A stretch of 64,000 nucleotides of DNA from Mesobacillus campisalis (GCF_000986785.1 NZ_LAYY01000013.1:1-64000), one strand, 5' to 3'; numbered from the stretch's first letter, positions 8,573 through 17,292 are shown. A program made the numbers and translations. Notes: a model not told the origin generated them from the letters alone.

Positions 8573-10356
8573 TGCTTTGGCGTAGTATAGTCGGGAAATT
8601 ATGGGTAACCATCCTGCTGCTTGTTTCATTTGTTCTTTTCCTGCTGACCATTATGCTGGTCGAATTCTTTGAGAACCATAATATCAATGAAACAAGAACA
8701 CAATTAACCTATACCGCTGAAAAAATTTCCCGGGTCCTTGAAGAGCATAATCAGGATCAGGCCGATTTTGAAATTGGACTTGAAATTGCCTGGGGGCTGC
8801 TGGATGAAGTGACAAAGGTTGTGGTGGTGCTCGATGAAGAGACCTATTTTTATTCTCCCAACTCGGAGGACAGCAGGCTGCCGATTTCCTTCTTGATAGA
8901 AGACGGCGAGTTGCTCTCTGTTTTGCGTGAAAATAAAAATATCGACAAGATTGCTGCGCTTCCATTGGAGGAAGAAACCGATTCCCGATTAATGATTATA
9001 GGTGTTCCGCTCTATGAGGGTCAGGGTGGAAGCGGAGCTGTTTTTATTTACCAATCATTAGAAGTTGTAGAGGAAACCACCAGAAATACGACTAAGTTCG
9101 TCCTGCTGGCCGCAGGTATAGCGATCGTGTTGACGACAATATTTGCCTTCTTCCTGTCGACAAGAATCACTGCTCCCCTGAGAAAAATGCGGGAAGCGGC
9201 CTTTGAGGTGGCAAAAGGGAAGTTCGATACAAAAGTCCCGATCCTGACGAGGGATGAGATGGGAGAGCTTGCAACTGCCTTCAATCAGATGGGCAGGCAG
9301 CTGAAGTTCAACATGAACGCCCTGAGCCAGGAAAAGGAACAGCTTTCCAGTATACTCAGCAGCATGGCAGATGGGGTCATTACTTTTAATCAGGATGGAA
9401 CCATCCTGATTACCAACCCGCCTGCCGAGCAGTTCTTGCGGTATTGGTATTATCAGCAGGGAGCCATGGACGACTCCGATGCACTTCCCCCGCAATTCAT
9501 GGAATTGTTTCAGCTGGCCGTCAATACGGGGAAGGAACAGGTGGGAGAAATGAATGTCCAGGGGCGGTCATGGGTGGTGATTGTAAGCCCGCTCTACAAC
9601 AAGAAGGCAATTCGGGGGGCAGTAGCCGTTGTCAGAGATATGACGGAAGAACGGAAGCTGGACAAGCTCCGGGATGACTTCATCGCAAATGTTTCGCATG
9701 AGCTAAGAACCCCCATTTCAATGCTGCAAGGTTACAGTGAGGCGATTGTGGATGGAATCGCGGAAACAAACGAAGAGAAAGTGGAGATGGCCCAGATCAT
9801 TTATGATGAGTCGCTGAGAATGGGCCGGCTTGTGAATGAACTGTTGGATCTGGCTCGCATGCAGGCAGGGCATATTCAGCTCGCTACGGAAATAACAGAG
9901 ATTGAGCCCTATATTAATCGGATAATCCGTAAATTCCAGACGCTTGCAAAAGAAAAGAATCTTGAATTGCGTACCTCTTTTGATTTGTCCGAGAGCGAGT
10001 TTCGCTTTGATCCAGACAGAATCGAACAAGTGCTGACCAACCTGCTTGACAATGCAATAAGGCATATAGGGGAGCACTCCACGATTACCGTATCCGTAAA
10101 GTCCATGGATCGTGCCATCTATTTTGAAGTCAGTGATGAAGGGCCAGGCATACCTGAAGAAGACCTTCCATTCCTTTTTGAGCGCTTCTACAAGGGCGAT
10201 AAATCCCGTACGAGGGGCCGTTCCGGAACCGGCCTCGGGCTTGCTATCGCCAAAGATATCATTGAAGCTCATTCAGGAAGTATTTCAGTAAACAGCAAAC
10301 TTGGACAAGGGACGACATTTTCCTTTTTTATTCCACGCATTCCAGACGTGAAATAA
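8569..10356 (+). CDS. resE: Sensor histidine kinase ResE
   Basis: A 595-residue membrane histidine kinase that phosphorylates ResD. It has two membrane segments (about 10-33 and 173-195) flanking an extracytoplasmic domain of about 135 residues, then HAMP (about 195-248), a PAS domain (about 255-360), the dimerisation/phospho-acceptor domain with H377 in NVSHELRTP, and the ATPase domain with DNAIRH, DEGPGIP and GLGLAI motifs. It overlaps resD by 4 bases. A terminator follows. Confidence 0.97.
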   Translation: MMLWRSIVGKLWVTILLLVSFVLFLLTIMLVEFFENHNINETRTQLTYTAEKISRVLEEHNQDQADFEIGLEIAWGLLDEVTKVVVVLDEETYFYSPNSEDSRLPISFLIEDGELLSVLRENKNIDKIAALPLEEETDSRLMIIGVPLYEGQGGSGAVFIYQSLEVVEETTRNTTKFVLLAAGIAIVLTTIFAFFLSTRITAPLRKMREAAFEVAKGKFDTKVPILTRDEMGELATAFNQMGRQLKFNMNALSQEKEQLSSILSSMADGVITFNQDGTILITNPPAEQFLRYWYYQQGAMDDSDALPPQFMELFQLAVNTGKEQVGEMNVQGRSWVVIVSPLYNKKAIRGAVAVVRDMTEERKLDKLRDDFIANVSHELRTPISMLQGYSEAIVDGIAETNEEKVEMAQIIYDESLRMGRLVNELLDLARMQAGHIQLATEITEIEPYINRIIRKFQTLAKEKNLELRTSFDLSESEFRFDPDRIEQVLTNLLDNAIRHIGEHSTITVSVKSMDRAIYFEVSDEGPGIPEEDLPFLFERFYKGDKSRTRGRSGTGLGLAIAKDIIEAHSGSISVNSKLGQGTTFSFFIPRIPDVK

Positions 10357-10410
10357 AGAATTTTGACGACTTATCTTGATTCACACGGAACATTTGCCAG
10401 TCTCTTTGTT

Positions 10411-10440
10411 AAGCCATCCGTTATCTCGGATGGCTTTATT
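10411..10440 (+). terminator. Terminator after resDE
   Basis: AAGCCATCCG pairs perfectly with CGGATGGCTT around TTATCT; the downstream T run is short (TTATTATT). Confidence 0.7.
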
Positions 10441-10508
10441 ATTCCCTTTAAAGTCAATGCGCTAAAAATCTTCCTTCCCTTTTTTTATATAAAAGAATAT
10501 AGTAAAGA

Positions 10509-10534
10509 TGAAACTTTTTATACTTAAGAACGAC
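10509..10534 (+). promoter_or_regulatory. σX-type autoregulatory promoter of sigX-rsiX
   Basis: TGAAAC (10509-10514) and CGAC (10531-10534) are separated by 16 bases and match the ECF σX pattern (TGTAAC, 16-17 bases, CGAC), 30 bases before the sigX start. σX autoregulation of sigX-rsiX is known in B. subtilis; its presence here is inferred from the motif. Confidence 0.65.
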
Positions 10535-10563
10535 TAATATTTTGAAATGCGGAGGGATTGGAA

Positions 10564-11109
10564 ATGGACTCCGTTTTTGATCATTTGTATCAAAAATACC
10601 ATCAGGATTTATTCCGGTTTTTGTTTTATATGGTGAAGGACCGGGAGCAGGCCGAAGACCTTGTCCAGGAAGTTTATATACGTGTTCTTAAATCATACAG
10701 CCGCTTTGAAGGAAAAAGCAGTGAAAAGACATGGCTGTTTTCGATAGCGAAAAATGTTGCGATCGACCATTTTCGAAAGCAAAAGGGTTGGAAGAACTGG
10801 CTGTCGGAAAAGATCGACCTTTCAACAGCCCATGTCAGGGACCATTTGCCATTACCTGAAGAGATAGCAGAGCAAAGGGAAGAAATTCAAATGATGTACC
10901 AATGTCTGGATCAATGTACGGTAGACCAAAAGATGGTCATCATTCTTAGATATATCCACGAACTGTCCATCAGCGAAACAGCAGAAGCCCTTGGCTGGAC
11001 TGAAAGCAAAGTGAAGACCACCCAGCACCGTGCGATAAAGGCGCTGAAAAAGCACATGGAAGCAATGGAAGAGGAAGTGATGCCTAGTGGGAAAGTTAAA
11101 GCTGAATGA
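10564..11109 (+). CDS. sigX: ECF sigma factor SigX
   Basis: A 181-residue extracytoplasmic-function sigma factor. Region 2 (about 10-80, with QAEDLVQEVYIRVL and the aromatic-rich -10 recognition stretch ending KTWLFSIAKNVAID) is joined to region 4 (about 120-175, ELSISETAEALGWTESKVKTTQHRA). σX controls envelope modification genes and resistance to cationic peptides in B. subtilis. ATG at 10564 has GGAGGG 7 bases upstream; a TTG at 10558 is too close to it. The anti-sigma gene overlaps its end by 23 bases. Confidence 0.93.
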   Translation: MDSVFDHLYQKYHQDLFRFLFYMVKDREQAEDLVQEVYIRVLKSYSRFEGKSSEKTWLFSIAKNVAIDHFRKQKGWKNWLSEKIDLSTAHVRDHLPLPEEIAEQREEIQMMYQCLDQCTVDQKMVIILRYIHELSISETAEALGWTESKVKTTQHRAIKALKKHMEAMEEEVMPSGKVKAE

Positions 11110-12304
11110 TAGGCAGGTTGAGGAATTATTAAAGGAGCTGCCCAAGCTGGAGGATGGGCGGCGGCCTGAGGAAATCTATAGGAATGTCGCCGCGAATCTC
11201 CGGAAGAGAAGGCAAAGGTCCTGGTTTATGCCTGCACTCGCTTCAGCAGCAGCCGCGGCTTTGTTTTTCATCCTTTCACCCGGACTTGGCTTACAGCAAG
11301 AACAAACTGCCAGGCAGGAGAGTTCCATGGACCACGCTGGCACCAGCACTGAAATGAAAGATGTCGGATCTCTAACACATGCCGGCGATGGCAGCCAGAT
11401 GAACGCTTCCTTATCAACAGATGCGGAGCCGGCAAAGGAGGAGATTGGAATTTCTTCCATTCAGCCTACGGCCGTCTACAAGCAGGATTTGGAGACTTAC
11501 GAGGCGCTTACTTATGCAATTCCCGATGCGAATGCGCAAATTGCCGTGCCAGTAACCGTCCTCGTTAAGAAGGCTGGTAAAAAAAACTGGTTTGAACAGT
11601 TTGAGGAAACAATGCCGAAACTGACGGAGGAAGAATGGGGCCTAATGGATTACTATCCTCTCAGTGCAGATATCAGTTATGACCAGGCCAGCAAGACAGT
11701 CAATGTAGATGTGCCTGAAGGTCATCCATACGGTTTCGGATCAGCTGCTGAAACCTGGTTTTTGACAGTTCTGGAGGACTCCTTGCCCCATGATAAAGTG
11801 AATAGAGTTTCCTTCTCGACCGAGGGGCGGAAAGGTATCGAGCTAGGGAATACGGGTGAAAAGTTTGAATTGCCACTGCCTCAGCCTCAGCCTCAGCCTG
11901 AGGGTCACGCATACCTTTTTTATTACCGGGATGAAGGGGAAGAAAGCGTCCCGTATATGGTGCCTGCCAATGAAAGTTTCAATACGTTTAGGGAGGCGCT
12001 GGAAGCTATGGCTGTCAATCGGGAAGAGTTTGGCTTAAGAGCTTCCCTGCCGGAGAACTTTGCCCTCGAAGGAGCTTTGATAAAGGAAAATGGTCCTGTG
12101 CTGCATCTGGAGTTGCCTCAAGGGTCCTCTTTTGAAGAAAGCTTCATATATAGTCTGGAAGCGATTATGCTGACAGCAAAAAGCTTTGGCTATGAGGCTT
12201 TGAAGATAGATAATGCGGAACCCAGCGAGATTGGTCCCTTTAACTTGAATGAATCACTGGAATTACCAGTCGGAGCAAATAAAAAAATAATCGGTTTAAA
12301 TTAG
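11087..12304 (+). CDS. rsiX: Anti-sigma factor RsiX
   Basis: A 405-residue membrane-bound negative regulator of SigX. A short cytoplasmic σ-binding region (about 1-45), one alanine-rich membrane segment (about 47-66) and a long extracytoplasmic part are visible. That part contains two similar halves (about 130-255 and 275-400) that look like GerMN-type domains; this domain reading is my inference from recurring patterns. A proline/glutamine linker made of repeated CCTCAG hexamers (11879-11898) joins the halves. The GTG start overlaps sigX by 23 bases, so the two are coupled. Confidence 0.85.
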   Translation: MGKLKLNDRQVEELLKELPKLEDGRRPEEIYRNVAANLRKRRQRSWFMPALASAAAAALFFILSPGLGLQQEQTARQESSMDHAGTSTEMKDVGSLTHAGDGSQMNASLSTDAEPAKEEIGISSIQPTAVYKQDLETYEALTYAIPDANAQIAVPVTVLVKKAGKKNWFEQFEETMPKLTEEEWGLMDYYPLSADISYDQASKTVNVDVPEGHPYGFGSAAETWFLTVLEDSLPHDKVNRVSFSTEGRKGIELGNTGEKFELPLPQPQPQPEGHAYLFYYRDEGEESVPYMVPANESFNTFREALEAMAVNREEFGLRASLPENFALEGALIKENGPVLHLELPQGSSFEESFIYSLEAIMLTAKSFGYEALKIDNAEPSEIGPFNLNESLELPVGANKKIIGLN

Positions 12305-12306
12305 CG

Positions 12307-12329
12307 CCTGGCTCTAGCCAGGTTTTTTT
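12307..12329 (+). terminator. Terminator of sigX-rsiX
   Basis: CCTGGC and GCCAGG form a 6-bp stem with a TCTA loop, followed by seven T, directly after the rsiX stop. Confidence 0.85.
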
Positions 12330-12457
12330 ATTGCATAATTTAACTTCAGGATGCCAAATAATAACACCATGCGTTTTTCCCTTGCCTGCAAAGAAAGATA
12401 TCCATAAAGGGCCAGTCATAGGGGAAAAAGGATAGATACTTGATTAGGAGGAAAAAG

Positions 12458-13201
12458 ATGCAGGACGAACTTAAGCGCCTGTTGCATGCAGGAGTGGCTG
12501 CAGTTTGCGTCAGCCTGTTTTTTTTCAGTGCCACCCATCCACAGGCAGAAGGGATTCAGGGTCAGACGGACCACTGGATTTGGCCTGCGGGCGGAGAAAT
12601 CACGGATACTTATGGAACGAGAGAGGGGCTGCACAAGGGAATAGATATAGCCTCCAGACTTGGTTCCCCTGTTTACGCTGTGGATGGAGGAATCATTACA
12701 AAGTCATATTATTCCAGTACATATGGACATGTTGTATTTATTAAGCATGAAAATCAATTTGAAACGGTGTATGCCCATTTGCATAAGAGACATGCCTTTG
12801 AAGGGGAAAAAGTTAAGCAAGGGGAGTTAATAGGCGTGATGGGCAACACCGGGGATTCCTCTGGTGTACATCTCCACTTTGAAGTCCATCAGCAGCAGTG
12901 GACCTACAGCAAGGAAAATGCTGTCGACCCTGACAAAGCGCTGGGGTCCGCGGAAATCGGACAGGCTGTTATTGCGCAATCAAGGCTTCGTAAAGATGGT
13001 TCCGTTGAAACGGCAGGCAAACTGGAGGCAGACGAAAAGGATTCACCAATTGCTCCTTCTTCATCTCTTTATGTGGTAAGCAATGGAGATACTTTATTTG
13101 CGATTGCAGGAAAGACGGGAGTCAGCGTAGAAAGCCTCATGACAAGAAACAATCTTCAGTCCGACGCCATACAAGTGGGACAAAAACTGAGGATTAAATA
13201 G
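12458..13201 (+). CDS. Secreted M23 metallopeptidase with C-terminal LysM
   Basis: A 247-residue exported cell-wall hydrolase. Signal peptide residues are about 1-31. The M23 (lysostaphin-type) endopeptidase domain covers about 38-160 with zinc ligands H59 and D63 (HKGID), the HLH pair at 107-109 and H138/H140 (HLH). A LysM peptidoglycan-binding domain covers about 203-247. It should cut peptide cross-bridges; the substrate bond is not evident. All catalytic positions are present, unlike the inactive SpoIIQ group. ATG at 12458 has AGGAGG 6 bases upstream. It is flanked by terminators, so it is monocistronic. I do not recall it at this place in B. subtilis. Confidence 0.88.
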   Translation: MQDELKRLLHAGVAAVCVSLFFFSATHPQAEGIQGQTDHWIWPAGGEITDTYGTREGLHKGIDIASRLGSPVYAVDGGIITKSYYSSTYGHVVFIKHENQFETVYAHLHKRHAFEGEKVKQGELIGVMGNTGDSSGVHLHFEVHQQQWTYSKENAVDPDKALGSAEIGQAVIAQSRLRKDGSVETAGKLEADEKDSPIAPSSSLYVVSNGDTLFAIAGKTGVSVESLMTRNNLQSDAIQVGQKLRIK

Positions 13202-13276
13202 GCTTAACGAAGAAGGGCAGGAAATTAACAGCCGGTGTCAGGACCCTAAATGAGCAGAGGAGGTTCAAAAACATCA

Positions 13277-13329
13277 GAACATGGCAGGAACAATCCGCTT
13301 TTGGATTGTTCCTGCCATGTTCTTTTTTT
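13277..13329 (+). terminator. Strong terminator with a 20-bp perfect stem
   Basis: A perfect 20-bp inverted repeat (13277-13296 with 13303-13322) around loop GCTTTT ends in seven T. It is 75 bases after the M23 gene stop and insulates the FMN riboswitch downstream. Confidence 0.92.
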
Positions 13330-13440
13330 AATCATGCTGCAACTGCCAAGCAATTTGTCCTTGAAATGATTGAGTAATGAAGCAGAGTACTTCACAAAGT
13401 TTTTTTTATTCAGTATAATAAGCTTGTAATTTAATAGGAT

Positions 13441-13566
13441 CTATCTTCGGGGCGTGGTGAAATTCCCGACCGGCGGTGATGAGTCAATCTCTAAGCCCGC
13501 GAGCCGTTAAGGCAGGATTTGGTGCGAATCCAAAGCCGACAGTACAGTCTGGATGGGAGAAGATGG
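13441..13566 (+). ncRNA. FMN riboswitch (RFN element)
   Basis: The conserved RFN sequence blocks are present in order: TCTTCGGGGCGTGGTGAAATTC from 13444, the CCGACCGGCGGTGAT block, the AAGCCCGCGAGCC block, GGTGCGAATCC and GCCGACAGT, closing with the TGGATGGGAGAAGAT end that pairs with the start. It senses flavin mononucleotide. A weak hairpin (CGTTCAAA/TTTGAACG, 13579-13606) lies between it and the terminator and could act in antitermination. The 530-base gap between the M23 gene and ribU is explained by the upstream terminator, this aptamer and its expression platform. Confidence 0.95.
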
Positions 13567-13632
13567 AGGTTCTGCAGGCGTTCAAAAAATGCAGGTAATT
13601 TGAACGTTTATTAGGATTGCCTTGTAATTTCT

Positions 13633-13663
13633 CCCCCGAGCATTAAAAGCTTGGGGGTTATTT
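13633..13663 (+). terminator. Intrinsic terminator of the FMN riboswitch platform
   Basis: CCCCCGAGC pairs with GCTTGGGGG (one G-T pair) around ATTAAAA and is followed by TTATTTATTTT. It lies 69 bases before ribU, so FMN binding should cause early termination. Confidence 0.8.
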
Positions 13664-13731
13664 ATTTTCCGGGCATCCCAGTTTTGCTGAACCTTTCTTC
13701 TTTGAGGTGGATCAAAAAAGGAGAGAGGAAA

Positions 13732-14310
13732 ATGAAAAAGTATAGTATCAAAGCCTTAGTTTCAATCGGAATGCTGAGCAGTATATCCTATGTCTTAATG
13801 TTATTGAATTTCCCGCTGCCGCCATTTCCAAATTTCTTGATGATTGATTTCAGCGACATACCTGCATTGATCGCTGCCTTGATTTTTGGACCTGCCGCCG
13901 GTGTGCTTGTCGAATTGTTTAAGAACGTCCTGGATTATTTCATGACAGGAAGCGCAACTGGTGTCCCAGTGGGCCATATTGCGAATTTCGTTGCAGGGAT
14001 TTTGTTCGTCCTGCCTACCTATTATATATACTCCAAGCTGAAATCGAAGAAAGGCATGACTGTTGCCCTCATTTCCGGGACAGCCATTATGGCCGTGGTG
14101 ATGAGCGTGCTGAACTATTTCGTCATTATGCCAGCCTATACGTTATTCCTTAACATGCCAGCAATGGATTCGCCTTCCTTGCGCGCAATGATCGTCACCG
14201 GAATCCTGCCGTTCAACATTCTCAAAGGCTTGTTGATCACAGCCGTATTTATGCTTTTGTTTACGAGAATGGGTACCTGGATTACAAGCCAGCAATATAA
14301 AAGTGCATAG
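13732..14310 (+). CDS. ribU: Riboflavin transporter RibU (ECF S component)
   Basis: A 192-residue membrane protein, the substrate-binding S component of an energy-coupling-factor importer for riboflavin; it works with the shared EcfA/EcfT module encoded elsewhere. It has about six hydrophobic helices, and the first begins with the motif MKKYSIKALVSIGMLSSISY typical of the family. The family call is strengthened by the FMN riboswitch in front. ATG at 13732 has GGAGAGAGG just upstream; an earlier in-frame start at 13651 lies inside the riboswitch terminator. Confidence 0.94.
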   Translation: MKKYSIKALVSIGMLSSISYVLMLLNFPLPPFPNFLMIDFSDIPALIAALIFGPAAGVLVELFKNVLDYFMTGSATGVPVGHIANFVAGILFVLPTYYIYSKLKSKKGMTVALISGTAIMAVVMSVLNYFVIMPAYTLFLNMPAMDSPSLRAMIVTGILPFNILKGLLITAVFMLLFTRMGTWITSQQYKSA

Positions 14311-14338
14311 TTGCCCTTAGCGGGGTTTAATAGATGAA

Positions 14339-14364
14339 AGCAGCGGGTTTACCCGCTGCTTTTT
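14339..14364 (+). terminator. Terminator after ribU
   Basis: AGCAGCGGGT pairs perfectly with ACCCGCTGCT around two T and is followed by four further T. Confidence 0.8.
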
Positions 14365-14491
14365 CATGTACTCCGCCCATAGCGATTTAGCATCCTCCTT
14401 ATTGGAAAAACCCCGTATCAGTCCTCATGATCACACAAAGTGAGCGTAAAACCCGCCCCTTTGTTTTATGCTATAATAAGGGAGAATTTTT

Positions 14492-15508
14492 TTGAGTGAG
14501 GCTGATGAACTGATGTTGACAATCAAGGAGATTGCGGATATGGCAAATGTGTCACGTACGACTGTTTCACGGGTGCTTAATGATTCGGGATATGTGAGTA
14601 TAAAGGCGAGAGAACGGGTTCTAAAGGTAATTGAAGAGACGGGCTATGTTCCAAGCCAGCATGCTAAATCCCTCAGGACCAAGAAGTCGAAGGTAATCGG
14701 GGTGGTGATTCCGAAACTTGGAACGGAAACATCTGGCCGTCTGGTCAACGGAATGAATGAAGTTTTCAGCCAATATGGCTACCAGATTCTACTGACGAGT
14801 TCCAATTTGGCACCGCAAAAGGAGATAGAGTACCTTAGCCTTCTGAAAAGCCGGCAAGTGGACGGAATCATTCTGACTGCCACGAATGTGAGCGACCAAC
14901 TAATTGCCGGAATCAGGCAGCTTCGGATGCCGTTTGTAGCCGTTGGCCAGAACATTCCCGGTGTGTCCAATGTTGTATACGATGATCTGAATGCTGCCAA
15001 GATAATGACGAGACTTCTGATTGAGCGCGGCCGAAAGAATATTGCTTTTATTGGTGTTCCCGAAAGTGATCAGGCTGTCGGGGTTCTTCGGAAGCAGGGC
15101 TTTCTCGATTCAATGAAGGAACATTGCCTAAACATCAGGAAAGAATGGATTATTGAGTCGGACTTTAGCATTTCCTCAGGGTATTCCGCCATGGAGAGGA
15201 TTATGGAAAGAGTCGTGGGAGGGGTTATTCCCGACGGGGTTTTCTGTGTAACCGACAGAATTGCCATTGGTGCCATTCAACACCTAAAAGAAACAGGGCT
15301 GAAGGTGCCGCAGCAAATATCGATAACGGGGATAGGAGCATCAGATCTTTCAAAATATGTTGAGCCTCCGCTTACGACAATGGATTATGAAAACGAAAAA
15401 GCCGGACAGGAAGCAGCCAAAATTCTGCTTGCCCAAATCGAACGCAACGAAGATTTCCAAAAAACGGTAATCCTAAATGGTAGACTGATCAGGAGAGATA
15501 GTTTATAA
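14492..15508 (+). CDS. LacI-family transcriptional regulator (ScrR-like)
   Basis: A 338-residue repressor. The LacI helix-turn-helix is at about 8-36 (LTIKEIADMANVSRTTVSRVL), followed by the hinge and a periplasmic-binding-protein-like effector domain. TTG at 14492 is preferred because AAGGGAG is 8 bases upstream; an in-frame ATG at 14513 lacks a comparable site. A TATAAT box is at 14472-14477. The gene sits just before a sucrose-family PTS permease and three ATCGAT-centred operators, so it most likely represses that permease until the phosphorylated sugar is present. The effector is inferred only from context. Confidence 0.88.
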   Translation: MSEADELMLTIKEIADMANVSRTTVSRVLNDSGYVSIKARERVLKVIEETGYVPSQHAKSLRTKKSKVIGVVIPKLGTETSGRLVNGMNEVFSQYGYQILLTSSNLAPQKEIEYLSLLKSRQVDGIILTATNVSDQLIAGIRQLRMPFVAVGQNIPGVSNVVYDDLNAAKIMTRLLIERGRKNIAFIGVPESDQAVGVLRKQGFLDSMKEHCLNIRKEWIIESDFSISSGYSAMERIMERVVGGVIPDGVFCVTDRIAIGAIQHLKETGLKVPQQISITGIGASDLSKYVEPPLTTMDYENEKAGQEAAKILLAQIERNEDFQKTVILNGRLIRRDSL

Positions 15509-15514
15509 TCGGAT

Positions 15515-15530
15515 GTGAAATCGATTTCCT
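15515..15530. promoter_or_regulatory. Operator-like palindrome O1 (cre-like)
   Basis: GAAATCGATTTC is a perfect 12-bp palindrome; the surrounding TGAAATCGATTTCC matches the catabolite-responsive element (TGWAANCGNTNWCA) at 13 of 14 positions. It lies 6 bases after the LacI-family gene and may bind CcpA or the local regulator. Confidence 0.5.
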
Positions 15531-15622
15531 ATGGAAAGCCCTTACAAATCAACAGCCCTTTTTTATAAAAAAATTCTACTGCCAATAGTCAAGTTCATAT
15601 TTCTATGGAATTGTAACCCTTT

Positions 15623-15638
15623 ATGGAATCGATTCCAT
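15623..15638. promoter_or_regulatory. Operator palindrome O2
   Basis: ATGGAATCGATTCCAT is a perfect 16-bp palindrome of the LacI-family type, centred on ATCGAT, 75 bases before the PTS gene. Its centre is 31 bases before that of O3, about three helical turns. Confidence 0.7.
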
Positions 15639-15653
15639 TCTATATGACCAAAT

Positions 15654-15669
15654 ATGGAATCGATTTCAT
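15654..15669. promoter_or_regulatory. Operator palindrome O3
   Basis: ATGGAATCGATTTCAT differs from O2 at one base. It lies 44 bases before the PTS gene. The close pair O2-O3 suits cooperative binding by the adjacent regulator; it also matches the cre pattern at 13 of 14 positions. Confidence 0.65.
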
Positions 15670-15712
15670 AGTCCAGCCCTATTAATTAGTTCTAAAGAGG
15701 AGGTTCGCCGAA

Positions 15713-17116
15713 ATGGCAGAAAATCGCGATATCGCAAAAAGCATTATCGACGCAGTTGGGGGTCAGGAAAACATTCTTTCAGCCGCCCATTGTGCCACTA
15801 GGTTAAGAATCATGGTGAAAGACAAGGAGAAAATCGACAATGAACGTGTGGAAGAGATCGAAAAGGTGAAGGGTGCCTTCTTCAATTCGGGTCAGTTTCA
15901 GATTATTCTTGGCACCGGCACCGTCAACAAAATATACGAAGAAGTGACTAAGCTAGGGATAAACAGCTCAACGAAGGGGGAACAGGCGGAGGAAGCAGCC
16001 AAGAGCGGCTCTCGATTCCAGCGTGCCATTCGAACATTCGGCGACGTATTCGTCCCGATTATTCCGGCCCTTGTAGCAACAGGTTTGTTCATGGGTCTGC
16101 GCGGCCTGGTCATGCAGGAGGAAATCCTAAGGCTGTTTGGCATGACGCCAGGTGATATTTCAGAGAATTTCCTGCTTTTCACACAGATTTTAACCGATAC
16201 AGCTTTCATTTTCCTCCCGGCGCTGGTTGCCTGGTCAACTTTCCGTGTTTTTGGCGGCTCCCCCATTATCGGCCTTGTCCTTGGATTGATGCTTGTCAGT
16301 CCCGCCCTGCCTAACGCATGGGGAGTTGCAGGAGGAGAAGTGGAACCACTTATGTTCATGGGTTTCATTCCGGTGGTAGGCTACCAGGGATCCGTTCTTC
16401 CAGCGTTCATCGCCGGTATTGTCGGGGCCAAGCTTGAAAAGCAAATTCGCAAACGTGTTCCCGATGCCTTTGATTTGATTATCACACCTTTTCTTACATT
16501 GCTTATCATGATTTTCCTGGCCTTGTTTGTTATTGGTCCCGTTTTCCACATGGTAGAAGAGTATATTTTAGCTGGAACCATTGCTGTTCTTGAATGGCCA
16601 TTTGGGATTAGCGGACTCCTTATCGGCGGTTTAAACCAAATCATTGTTGTTTCAGGTGTCCATCACGTGTTCAACATGCTGGAGATATCCCTTTTGGAAA
16701 GCCTTGGCTACAACCAATATAATGCGATTGTTACTTGTGCTGTAGCCGCGCAGGGCGGTGCAGCGCTGGCTGTCGGTCTTAAAACAAAAACCAAGAAGCT
16801 TAAGGCGCTGGCTCTTCCGTCATCACTGTCTGCTTTCCTTGGGATTACGGAACCGGCAATCTTCGGGGTTAATCTTCGATACGGTAAACCGTTTATCATG
16901 GGATTGATTGGCGGCGGTGTCGGCGGATTCTTCGCCAGCATCTTTGGACTGAAAGCAACGGGCATGGCGATTACAGTTATCCCTGGAACCTTGCTCTATC
17001 TCAACGGCCAAATCCTGCTGTACTTGCTCGTCAATATCATTGCCATTGCAACAGCATTCGTCCTGACCTGGATGTTCGGTTTTTCTGATGAAATGCTGAA
17101 AGAGCAGCAGCAGTAA
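15713..17116 (+). CDS. PTS sugar permease EIIBC, sucrose family
   Basis: A 467-residue phosphotransferase permease. The EIIB domain (1-85) carries the phosphocysteine C27 in AAHCATRLR and the family motif GQFQIILGTGTVNKIY, which resembles SacP/ScrA. The EIIC membrane domain follows (about 105-455) with many helices and the GITEPAIFGV motif. No EIIA domain or phospho-glycosidase is encoded nearby, so it must borrow a EIIA such as the glucose-type protein, and the sugar-cleaving enzyme must be elsewhere. Sucrose or a related disaccharide is the likely substrate; this is inference. It is controlled by the operators just upstream. Confidence 0.88.
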   Translation: MAENRDIAKSIIDAVGGQENILSAAHCATRLRIMVKDKEKIDNERVEEIEKVKGAFFNSGQFQIILGTGTVNKIYEEVTKLGINSSTKGEQAEEAAKSGSRFQRAIRTFGDVFVPIIPALVATGLFMGLRGLVMQEEILRLFGMTPGDISENFLLFTQILTDTAFIFLPALVAWSTFRVFGGSPIIGLVLGLMLVSPALPNAWGVAGGEVEPLMFMGFIPVVGYQGSVLPAFIAGIVGAKLEKQIRKRVPDAFDLIITPFLTLLIMIFLALFVIGPVFHMVEEYILAGTIAVLEWPFGISGLLIGGLNQIIVVSGVHHVFNMLEISLLESLGYNQYNAIVTCAVAAQGGAALAVGLKTKTKKLKALALPSSLSAFLGITEPAIFGVNLRYGKPFIMGLIGGGVGGFFASIFGLKATGMAITVIPGTLLYLNGQILLYLLVNIIAIATAFVLTWMFGFSDEMLKEQQQ

Positions 17117-17220
17117 CCCATTGAATCTTCCTTTGCTATGGCAGAATGTTTAGGTGATGCTGATAGGTGTCGAAAGCACTTCCTGCCCTTTGCCTGCCTT
17201 ACAGAATGAATAAATAAAAA

Positions 17221-17292
17221 GACTGCAGACACGCACGATGAAGATCGGGTGTGTCTGCAGTCTGTGAAACCTGCTGAAAAAGCAGGTTTTTT
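17221..17292 (+). terminator. Tandem hairpins after the PTS gene
   Basis: GACTGCAGACAC (17221-17232) pairs perfectly with 17251-17262. A second stem, AACCTGCT with AGCAGGTT (17268-17288), is followed by four more T. The second is a standard terminator. The region lies between the PTS gene and the convergent ferredoxin gene. Confidence 0.75.

Noticed and set aside
11879-11898. CCTCAG hexamer repeat in rsiX as a phase-variable switch
   Set aside because: Hexamer changes keep the frame, so they cannot switch the gene on or off; at most they alter linker length.
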